34,576 nt of DNA from an uncultured Alteromonadaceae bacterium. GTDB lineage: Bacteria > Pseudomonadota > Gammaproteobacteria > Enterobacterales > Alteromonadaceae. Positions within the stretch are counted from its first letter, which is position 1. Each line of letters begins with the position of its first letter. Both the position numbers and the translations under genes were made by a program. The DNA is taken from positions 1 through 34,576 of the forward strand of contig CALKGI010000001.1 in NCBI GenBank assembly GCA_938085045.1, read 5' to 3'. The notes beneath the pieces were generated by a model that ran no database searches, was not told where the DNA came from, and saw nothing but the letters and a program-made list of their open reading frames with translations. This document shows, one piece after another, positions 24,859 through 31,347 of this stretch.

Positions 24859-26220
24859 ATGAAAGTAACTGTGTTTGGAACCGGTTATGTCGGTTTGGTA
24901 ACAGGGGCCTGTTTTGCCGATGTGGGCCATGATGTGTGCTGTGTCGATATCGACCAAGACAAAATTGAACGCCTGCAAAATGGCGAAATACCCATCTATG
25001 AACCTGGATTGTCAGAAATTGTACTTGGCAATATTGCCCAGTCTCGCCTGATATTTACCACCAGCGCCGAAGAAGGCGTACTTCATGGTGATGTTATATT
25101 CATTGCTGTTGGCACACCACCAAAAGAAGATGGTACCGCAGACCTGCAATATGTTCTTAAAGTGGCAGAAGATATTGCCAATCACCTGACAATGCACACG
25201 GTCATAGTCAACAAATCGACTGTGCCTGTTGGGACTGTTGACTTGGTTGAACAGACAGTGGCAAAAACACTGGCGGGTCGTGCACGTACTGATGTGACTT
25301 TTGATGTCTGTTCAAACCCTGAGTTTCTTAAAGAAGGTTCAGCCATTGCCGATTTTAGAAGGCCAGACCGTATTGTCGTAGGGCACAAGCACAAACGGGT
25401 AAAAGACGTGATGCGAGAGTTATATGCGCCTTTTAATCGTAATACCGACAAACTGATATTCATGGACCCACGTTCATCGGAACTGACCAAATATGCTGCC
25501 AATGCGATGCTGGCGACCAAAATCTCTTTCATTAACGAAATTTCGAACATTGCTGAGCACGTAGGTGCCGACATCGAAAATATTCGTCAAGGTATCGGTT
25601 CTGACCCCCGCATAGGCACCCACTTTATCTATGCTGGTTGTGGTTATGGCGGCTCGTGTTTCCCCAAAGATGTTAAAGCGCTTAACCAAATAGCTGGGGC
25701 GCATGGCTGCGACACCAAATTGCTTGCGGCGGTAGACAACGTTAACGAATACCAAAAAATTCGCATGGCCGACAAAGTGCTCAAACACTTTGACCAAGAC
25801 GTAAAAGGCAAAAAATTCGCATTTTGGGGGTTATCCTTCAAACCCGATACCGACGATGTACGTGAAGCCACCAGTAAAGTGGTTATCGAAAAGTTGTTGG
25901 CCCGTGGTGCATCAGTGGCGGCATACGACCCACATGCCATGGAAGAATTTCAAAAATACAATCCGGGCCTGCAAAATATCGAATTCATCGACGACATGAT
26001 GGCTGTGCTTGAAGGTGCTGATGCTTTGATTATTTGCACCGAGTGGCGACATTTTTGGTCACCAGATTTTGTTCGAATTAAAGAAAGCTTAAACCGTCCG
26101 GTTATTTTTGATGGTAGAAACGTATACAACCCTGAACAGATGGCTGAGCAGGGTTTTGAATATTATGGTGTGGGACGAGGTTTGTCGGTCAACATCGAAT
26201 TGGAGTTAGAAAAATGCTGA
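24859..26220 (+). CDS. ugd: UDP-glucose/UDP-hexose 6-dehydrogenase
   Basis: This enzyme performs a two-step NAD-dependent oxidation of a UDP-hexose to UDP-hexuronate, normally UDP-glucose to UDP-glucuronate. The 453 residues have the N-terminal Rossmann motif FGTGYVGLVTGACFAD near 6-21, the central VNKSTVPVGT and CSNPEFLKEGSAIADF blocks, and the catalytic cysteine in GCGYGGSCFPKD (Cys267). The C-terminal domain has WGLSFKPDTDDVREA. The motif style is that of Ugd rather than of the WbpA type that oxidises UDP-GlcNAc, although it sits in front of WbpB/D/E-like genes. GGAG and TTGGAAA precede the ATG. It overlaps the next gene by 7 bases. Confidence 0.92.
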   Translation: MKVTVFGTGYVGLVTGACFADVGHDVCCVDIDQDKIERLQNGEIPIYEPGLSEIVLGNIAQSRLIFTTSAEEGVLHGDVIFIAVGTPPKEDGTADLQYVLKVAEDIANHLTMHTVIVNKSTVPVGTVDLVEQTVAKTLAGRARTDVTFDVCSNPEFLKEGSAIADFRRPDRIVVGHKHKRVKDVMRELYAPFNRNTDKLIFMDPRSSELTKYAANAMLATKISFINEISNIAEHVGADIENIRQGIGSDPRIGTHFIYAGCGYGGSCFPKDVKALNQIAGAHGCDTKLLAAVDNVNEYQKIRMADKVLKHFDQDVKGKKFAFWGLSFKPDTDDVREATSKVVIEKLLARGASVAAYDPHAMEEFQKYNPGLQNIEFIDDMMAVLEGADALIICTEWRHFWSPDFVRIKESLNRPVIFDGRNVYNPEQMAEQGFEYYGVGRGLSVNIELELEKC

Positions 26221-27272
26221 ATTTTGCGCTAGTGGGCTGTGGAAGAATTGCCAAACGTCACTCTGAATTGCTCGGTGATGCTCAGATTAAAGGCGCTCGT
26301 TTAGTGGCGGTTTGTGACAACAAGCTCGACCGTGCCCAAGCGATTGGCGAGCGATTTAGCGTGCCATTTTATGCCGATATGGATGAAATGATGACAGCCG
26401 AAAATATTGACGTTGTGGTGGTATTAACCGAAAGCGGAAAACACGCTGAGCACGTTATTAACTTGGCCAAATACGGCAAAGACCTGATGGTCGAAAAACC
26501 AATGGCATTGACCCTAGATGATGCCGACGCCATGATCAGCGAATGTGACAAACACAGCTGTCGTTTATTTGTGGTTAAACAAAATCGCTTTAACGTGCCA
26601 GTAGTTAAACTGCGCGAAGCCGTAGAACAAGAACGTTTTGGTAAAATGGTACTGGGCACTATTCGCGTACGCTGGTGTCGTCCGCAAGCTTATTACGACC
26701 AAGACAGCTGGCGCGGCACTTGGGCGCAAGATGGGGGTGTATTAACCAACCAAGCCAGCCATCACATCGACTTGCTCGAATGGATGATGGGCGACGTAGA
26801 AAGCGTATTTGCCAAAAGCACCACTGCATTAGTGAACATAGAAGCTGAAGATACAGCAGTGGTCACCGTAAAATTCAAAAACGGCGCGCTGGGTATAATC
26901 GAAGCGACTACCGCTGCACGTCCGAAAGACTTAGAAGGTTCTATCTCTATCTTGGGTGAAACTGGCACCGTAGAAGTGGGCGGTTTTGCCGTTAACCAAA
27001 TGAAAACTTGGAACTTCTTAGAAACACAAGAAGGCGATGCCGACGTACTAGAAAAATACAGCGTTAACCCGCCAAGCGTCTACGGTTTTGGTCATCAAGC
27101 TTATTACGAGCATGTGGTTGACTGCATACAAAACAATGCAGCCCAATTGGTAGACGGATTGGTTGGACGTAAGAGCTTAGAGCTTATATCCGCCATTTAT
27201 GAGTCTATCGAAACTGGCAAAGAAGTGTTCTTGCGCTTTAAAGCTGAAAACTGCCGCCTTGGTGGTAAGTAA
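26214..27272 (+). CDS. wbpB: Gfo/Idh/MocA-family UDP-sugar 3-dehydrogenase (WbpB-like)
   Basis: This 352-residue NAD-dependent oxidoreductase has the nucleotide-binding loop GCGRIAKRH at 8-16, the family EKP motif in VEKPMAL (94-96), and a C-terminal alpha/beta domain with GGVLTNQASHHIDLLEWM, whose histidines align with the active-site region. In the WbpB/WlbA pathway the enzyme oxidises C3 of UDP-N-acetylglucosaminuronate before transamination. Its place directly after ugd and before acetyltransferase and aminotransferase genes supports a UDP-uronate 3-dehydrogenase. The glycine loop is GxGxIA rather than the WlbA-style sequence I remember, so substrate specificity is open. The ATG lies inside the end of ugd. 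Confidence 0.78.
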   Translation: MLNFALVGCGRIAKRHSELLGDAQIKGARLVAVCDNKLDRAQAIGERFSVPFYADMDEMMTAENIDVVVVLTESGKHAEHVINLAKYGKDLMVEKPMALTLDDADAMISECDKHSCRLFVVKQNRFNVPVVKLREAVEQERFGKMVLGTIRVRWCRPQAYYDQDSWRGTWAQDGGVLTNQASHHIDLLEWMMGDVESVFAKSTTALVNIEAEDTAVVTVKFKNGALGIIEATTAARPKDLEGSISILGETGTVEVGGFAVNQMKTWNFLETQEGDADVLEKYSVNPPSVYGFGHQAYYEHVVDCIQNNAAQLVDGLVGRKSLELISAIYESIETGKEVFLRFKAENCRLGGK

Positions 27273-27289
27273 AGCGTGGGCGAAAAGCA

Positions 27290-27883
27290 ATGATAGCGGA
27301 TACGGCCATTATTCACCCCAATGTAGTATTGGGCGAGAATGTCACGATTGAAGATTACTGCATAATAGGCAGCCCGTTTAAAGGCTGCGATGGCGCACAA
27401 ACCGTGATTGGCGACAATGCCGTCATTCGCGCGCACACCATCATTTATGCGGGCAACCAAATAGGCAATAATTTTCAAACAGGCAACAAAGCCAACATCC
27501 GCGAATTAAATAACATTGGCGACGATGTTAGTATCGGCACCTTGTCGATTATTGAGCATCACGTAAAAATCGCTAATGGCGCGCGCATTCATTCTCAGGT
27601 TTTCATTCCAGAGTACAGTGAGCTTAAAGCAGATGCTTGGATTGGCCCCAACGTGGTTTTTACCAACGCCAAATATCCCCGCTCGCCAGACGTAAAAGAT
27701 CAATTAGTTGGCCCCACCATAGGCGTTAACGCCAAAATCGGTGCCAATTCGACCTTGCTGCCCGGTGTTGTCATAGGCGACAACGCCCTGATTGGTGCAG
27801 GCAGCTTGGTTAGCAAAGATGTACCAGACAATTCAGTAGCCGTGGGTCACCCGGCAAAAGTGGTTAAACAAGTGAGTTATTAA
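27290..27883 (+). CDS. wbpD: Left-handed beta-helix N-acetyltransferase (WbpD-like)
   Basis: The 197 residues are dominated by hexapeptide repeats, seen in IHPNVVLGENVTIEDYCIIG, VIGDNAVIRAHTIIY, IGANSTLLPGVVIGDNALI and the C-terminal AVGHPAKVV, a signature of the trimeric left-handed beta-helix acyltransferases. WbpD-type enzymes (about 190 residues) acetylate the 3-amino group of UDP-sugar uronates using acetyl-CoA. Neighbouring dehydrogenase and aminotransferase genes fit this role. It starts at ATG 27290 with GGGCG upstream and ends 1 base before the aminotransferase start. The precise acyl acceptor is inferred from context. Confidence 0.85.
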   Translation: MIADTAIIHPNVVLGENVTIEDYCIIGSPFKGCDGAQTVIGDNAVIRAHTIIYAGNQIGNNFQTGNKANIRELNNIGDDVSIGTLSIIEHHVKIANGARIHSQVFIPEYSELKADAWIGPNVVFTNAKYPRSPDVKDQLVGPTIGVNAKIGANSTLLPGVVIGDNALIGAGSLVSKDVPDNSVAVGHPAKVVKQVSY

Positions 27884-27884
27884 G

Positions 27885-28985
27885 ATGGTCAAGTTTTTAG
27901 ATTTATATGCCCAGTATCAGACAATAGAAAGCGAAATTAACGCCGCAATTGCCGACGTTATAAAAAACACCGCCTTTATTGGTGGTGCTAGAGTGAAAAC
28001 ATTCGAAGCCGGATTTGCCGAGTTTCAACAAGCTGAGCATTGCATTGGCGTAGCCAACGGCACCGATGCGATAGAAATTGTGATTGAAGCGCTGAATATG
28101 CCAGCGGGCAGCGAAATAATTGTTGCAGCGAATAGCTTTATCGCCAGCTCAGAAGCCATCACTCGCGGTGGCCACAAAGTGGTTTTTTGTGATTGTGACC
28201 CAACCAACTATGGTCTGAACATCGACAGTCTTAAAAGCAAAATCACTGACAACACCGCAGCGATTATGGCCGTACAGTTATATGGCCACCCCTGTGACAT
28301 GGATGCGATTATGGCCCTGGCCAAAGAGCACGACCTTAAAGTCATAGAAGATTGTGCACAGGCCCATGGTGCCGAGTACAAAGGTCGCCGCGTAGGCGCG
28401 ATTGGCGACTTTGGCACATTTAGCTTCTATCCGGGCAAAAACCTCGGTGCCTATGGTGATGCCGGCGCGATTGTGACCAATAACGAAGCACTGGCCACCC
28501 AAGCTCGCAAGATTGCTAACCATGGCCGTATTGCCAAATATGACCACGATTTTGAAGGCCGCAACTCACGTTTAGACGGACTACAAGCCGCTATTTTGAG
28601 TGTTAAACTTGGTCACCTTAATGGCTGGATAGAGCGAAGAATTTCAGTCGCCGACAGCTACACCGAATTACTGGCCGATTGCACCGACATAGTATTGCCA
28701 CAGCGCGCACAATGGGCCAGACAGGCCTATCATCTGTTTGTTATTCGCACCGACAAACGTGACGAGCTTAAACAATACTTAGCCAGCCAAGACATTCAAA
28801 CTGGCGTACATTATCCGATTGCCTTGCCAAAATTGGCAGCATACGAATACCTTGGACAAGCCAAAGAAGACTTTTTTGCCCACCAGACCGATAGCCAACT
28901 GTTGAGCTTGCCAATTGGCGAGCACATGAGTATGGAAGATGTCGAGACTGTCGCGGCAGCGGTTAAAGCGTTTTTCGCGCAATAG
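27885..28985 (+). CDS. wbpE: DegT/DnrJ/EryC1 sugar aminotransferase (WbpE-like)
   Basis: This PLP-dependent aminotransferase would install the amino group on the 3-keto-UDP-uronate made by the preceding dehydrogenase. The 366 residues (WbpE about 359) show GVANGTDAIEI near 55-65, VIEDCAQAHGAEYKGRRVG, the PLP lysine in SFYPGKNLGAYGD (Lys185), and NSRLDGLQAAIL near 225-236, all typical of the family. It ends the ugd operon, followed by two hairpins. Gene order (dehydrogenase, acetyltransferase, aminotransferase) is that of the wbpB-D-E set of Pseudomonas O-antigen clusters. Related 3-keto-hexose aminotransferases (FdtB type) are possible alternatives. Confidence 0.9.
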   Translation: MVKFLDLYAQYQTIESEINAAIADVIKNTAFIGGARVKTFEAGFAEFQQAEHCIGVANGTDAIEIVIEALNMPAGSEIIVAANSFIASSEAITRGGHKVVFCDCDPTNYGLNIDSLKSKITDNTAAIMAVQLYGHPCDMDAIMALAKEHDLKVIEDCAQAHGAEYKGRRVGAIGDFGTFSFYPGKNLGAYGDAGAIVTNNEALATQARKIANHGRIAKYDHDFEGRNSRLDGLQAAILSVKLGHLNGWIERRISVADSYTELLADCTDIVLPQRAQWARQAYHLFVIRTDKRDELKQYLASQDIQTGVHYPIALPKLAAYEYLGQAKEDFFAHQTDSQLLSLPIGEHMSMEDVETVAAAVKAFFAQ

Positions 28986-28994
28986 AAATATATG

Positions 28995-29050
28995 ACGAAC
29001 CATGGACGGTTCGTATGGCGGTTGATTGAAATGACAACCGTGTGTATTTT
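28995..29050 (+). terminator. Tandem hairpins closing the ugd-wbpE operon
   Basis: The first hairpin pairs ACGAACC (28995-29001) with GGTTCGT (29008-29014) over a six-base loop. The second pairs CGGTTG (29019-29024) with CAACCG (29035-29040), followed by TGTGTATTTTT. Both stems are perfect. The second with its T run is the better intrinsic-terminator candidate, though the T stretch begins six bases after the stem. They mark the end of the sugar operon and the border to the accessory genes. Confidence 0.5.
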
Positions 29051-29316
29051 TCGTAGGAAGGGGAATTGCCTATATGGATTTAAGTGCTTAGGTATTTAGG
29101 TACTTGAATTTTGCTTGGAACATAAAACCTGCATCCCCGCTTTTTATCTTCTTGCCGTATGCATTAACCAGATATTTAAGGCATAGAAAGCTCGAAGTCG
29201 CTAACCACCATAAGAATCAACTTTACAACCTCACGCCTCTAAACCCAATTAAGAAATAATCTTGAAACGATACTGTCAATGAACAATACAATAGCCACCA
29301 ACCAATGTAGGCCAAT
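29051..29316 (+). promoter_or_regulatory. Gene-free spacer with a possible promoter for the DUF1851 gene
   Basis: Together with the hairpins above, this makes a gap of 331 bases without a gene. It contains a short tandem TTAGGTA repeat (29088-29094 and 29096-29102). A possible promoter has TTGAAA at 29262-29267 and TACAAT at 29287-29292; both boxes match consensus at five of six bases but the spacing of 19 is long. I see no RNA gene or open frame of interest in the rest. Confidence 0.3.
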
Positions 29317-29898
29317 ATGAACATCTCATCGCCATTTGAACGATTTATTAATCACTATCCTATCGAAAAGACAGGTAAACCTGCAATGGCCAGTGGTAGT
29401 AATATCAAGCCAGAAATACCGGGTTACGCCGAACTTGCTGAGCAATTTGCTGATTGTTCGTTTCATCATGGCTTGTATAGATTGTTTAGTGCTAGCGATG
29501 TTAAAAAGTGGGCGCCTCTAGTATTGGGGATTTTTGGCCAGTTTAAAGGAAAAATTGATTGTTTTGCCAGTAACTGGATGGGCTACATTTACGCATGGGA
29601 TTATACCGAGCAATGCGTTTGGATGCTTGACCCTGGGTTTGGTGAGGCAATGAAAATGCCCGTTGATTTTTATCAACTGCATAACGAAGAGTTTGTTGAC
29701 TATGCCGACGAAGCGCTTGAAAAAAACAACTTTGACCAATGCCTGCAATCAAACTCTAGCGAACTCGACAATAACGCTTGTTACGGTTATATCGTTTCGC
29801 CATTTTTGGGTGGCGAAGATGAACTGACTAACCGGGAGGTAATCGATATGGAGGTGTACTGGTCGATATGTGAAGACATATATTCGCAGGTACAATAA
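29317..29898 (+). CDS. DUF1851 / T6SS immunity Tdi1-like domain protein
   Basis: This is a 193-residue soluble protein without signal peptide or membrane segment. An N-terminal GAD-like part (about 1-70) precedes a DUF1851-like C-terminus. The latter is recognised by MGYIYAWDY in the middle and by CYGYIVSPFLGGEDE followed by REVIDMEVYWSICEDIYSQ, the pattern of the Tdi1-type immunity proteins that neutralise DNase toxins of type VI secretion systems. No toxin gene is adjacent, so it would be an orphan immunity protein or a family member with another role. TAGG five bases before ATG 29317 supports the start. It ends 3 bases before the DUF4184 gene, so the two form an operon. Confidence 0.62.
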   Translation: MNISSPFERFINHYPIEKTGKPAMASGSNIKPEIPGYAELAEQFADCSFHHGLYRLFSASDVKKWAPLVLGIFGQFKGKIDCFASNWMGYIYAWDYTEQCVWMLDPGFGEAMKMPVDFYQLHNEEFVDYADEALEKNNFDQCLQSNSSELDNNACYGYIVSPFLGGEDELTNREVIDMEVYWSICEDIYSQVQ

Positions 29899-29901
29899 TC
29901 A

Positions 29902-30699
29902 GTGCCATTTACCCTCGCTCATGCCGCTGCGGTAGTCCCGCTTGCTCGGTTGAAACAACCCTTATTGGTGCCTACCGCCCTAGCTATTGGTGCAATGGTG
30001 CCAGACTTAGGGCATTTTATATCGCCACTTGCCTATTTTGTCGATAGTCACACTTTATTGGGCTTGCTGTTATTTTGTTTACCCATGGGCCTTGTTTCGT
30101 ATTATTGTTTTTACCAGTTTGTATCCGCTTTATTAGTGATGATGTGTCCGCCGAGTTTGCAAAAGCGATTACCGCCAACCTGGGCTATAGGCAAACATCC
30201 CACTGTGTCTGTTTATGGTGTAATGCTGTCTATTTTGCTTGGGGCAGCAACACACCTGTTGTGGGATGCGCTAACCCACGACTATGGGTTTATTGTTGCC
30301 ATGTTCGATGTGCTAGCAACTCCATTGTTCATGTGGGGCGACTATACAGTGTACTTGTATAGGGTTGTGCAACATGGGAGTACGGCTTTGGGGATGGGTT
30401 TATTACTGTACTGGGGTAAATTGTGGTTTAACAACACAGACATCAACCAGCCCGTTGATGAGCTAATGACCTTGTCTTGCCGTCAACGCACAACTTTGAT
30501 TGCTGGCTTGTTTGTGCCACCAATAATTTTTGGTTTGTATCAGGGGTCATTTGCATTCATTTCCAGCAAGGTTAGTGTTAGCCAATTCCAGTATTTCGTT
30601 GGCCTTACTATTATGGCGTCGTGCGGTGCATTTATCTGTTTGTTGCTGTTGTACGGTATTGCTTGTCGGGGTTATTTGGTGCGTTGCCGACAAAAATAG
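29902..30699 (+). CDS. DUF4184 family membrane protein
   Basis: This 265-residue integral membrane protein has about six hydrophobic segments. It opens with MPFTLAHAAAVVPLARL, the hallmark of DUF4184, and continues with GAMVPDLGHFISPL and THLLWDALTHDYGF, whose conserved His and Asp residues resemble the metal-site pattern of membrane-bound hydrolases related to YdjM/LexA-regulated proteins. The biochemical role of the family is not established. The GTG start at 29902 fits the family N-terminus exactly; the stop of the preceding gene is 3 bases upstream. No terminator follows clearly. Confidence 0.8.
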   Translation: MPFTLAHAAAVVPLARLKQPLLVPTALAIGAMVPDLGHFISPLAYFVDSHTLLGLLLFCLPMGLVSYYCFYQFVSALLVMMCPPSLQKRLPPTWAIGKHPTVSVYGVMLSILLGAATHLLWDALTHDYGFIVAMFDVLATPLFMWGDYTVYLYRVVQHGSTALGMGLLLYWGKLWFNNTDINQPVDELMTLSCRQRTTLIAGLFVPPIIFGLYQGSFAFISSKVSVSQFQYFVGLTIMASCGAFICLLLLYGIACRGYLVRCRQK

Positions 30700-30783
30700 A
30701 TCAAATTAGAGGCTCCTTAGATCATCGATGTTTTTTTGAAAAATAATACCAATATAGGTAAAAAACATGCCTTTTCGCCGTTT

Positions 30784-30806
30784 AAAACCCTATTTTCGCG
30801 GGTTTT
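30784..30806. repeat. Inverted repeat in the spacer after the DUF4184 gene
   Basis: AAAACCC (30784-30790) and GGGTTTT (30800-30806) form a perfect seven-base stem around a nine-base loop. It lies in an AT-rich spacer (30700-30939) with no gene I can support. It may be a weak terminator for the DUF1851-DUF4184 pair or an operator for the small frame downstream; the trailing sequence is only modestly T-rich. Confidence 0.3.
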
Positions 30807-30939
30807 GTCGTAAATCTACCAATTTTTGTCAGTTTTGAAAGAACTCGGATTGCTCGATTTGGATAATATAGGTGCCAAGTTAAGGGGTTGAACGGCAACC
30901 CAACCGACATAGTAAACAAAGGCATTAAGGGTAAACACA

Positions 30940-31053
30940 ATGAAAGCATTAATCTCACAAAACATGAACACTATGGTAGAAACCACTGCATTGACCGGTT
31001 TGTATTCAGCGTTGTTGTACATGGGTGCCCAATTTGCTATCACTATGATGTAG
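30940..31053 (+). CDS. Candidate 37-residue hydrophobic small protein
   Basis: ATG 30940 has an AAGGG ribosome-binding site 8 bases upstream, one of the best spaced in the window, and opens a 37-codon frame ending at TAG 31051-31053. The product (MKALISQNMNTMVETT, then ALTGLYSALLYMGAQFAI) is neutral to slightly basic, has six methionines, and ends in a hydrophobic segment long enough for a membrane helix. It belongs to no family I recognise. It stands alone between the DUF4184 gene and the restriction-like pair. A small membrane peptide or toxin-like peptide is possible; this is speculation. Confidence 0.4.
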   Translation: MKALISQNMNTMVETTALTGLYSALLYMGAQFAITMM

Positions 31054-31202
31054 TCAAAACCCTTTTTATCAGTGTTTGAATATCGTTTTTAAAGCCTCAA
31101 AAATATATTTATAAATTTACGACCAGCGTACGTTAGTAACACCTCCCCGGTTGATGCCCAACAAACTGTTTTTATCTGCTTGATTTAGTTTTCAATAAAA
31201 TG

Positions 31203-31242
31203 CCTTCTCAAATTTTCAATAACAATTTGAAATCAGAGAAGG
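31203..31242. repeat. Large two-part inverted repeat upstream of the McrB-like gene
   Basis: The outer arms CCTTCTC (31203-31209) and GAGAAGG (31236-31242) are perfect. The inner arms TTTCAA and TTGAAA form a second six-base stem over a seven-base loop, with a small internal mismatch region between the two stems. It sits 37 bases before the candidate -35 box of the McrB-like gene, in a spacer (31054-31347) without other features. It could be a terminator for the small frame or a binding site for a regulator of the defence genes. Confidence 0.4.
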
Positions 31243-31278
31243 ATCAATCAATGAGATGTAGTACCTATTAATATTTCA

Positions 31279-31306
31279 TTGACAGTGGCTTAGTGCTAGA
31301 TAGAAT
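31279..31306 (+). promoter_or_regulatory. Sigma-70 promoter of the McrB-like operon
   Basis: A perfect -35 TTGACA at 31279-31284 and a -10 TAGAAT at 31301-31306 (five of six) are separated by 16 bases. Transcription would begin near 31313, about 35 bases before ATG 31348, which has TAGGA just upstream. A second TATAAT at 31326-31331 lacks a -35 partner. This is the best promoter by consensus in the window. Confidence 0.65.
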
Positions 31307-31347
31307 GTATCCAAAACCGAACGGGTATAATTAGAAGTAGGATATTA

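Noticed and set aside
30888-31079. 63-codon frame overlapping the 37-codon candidate in another frame
   Set aside because: It has weaker start signals, and its composition is unremarkable next to the AAGGG-preceded frame at 30940.
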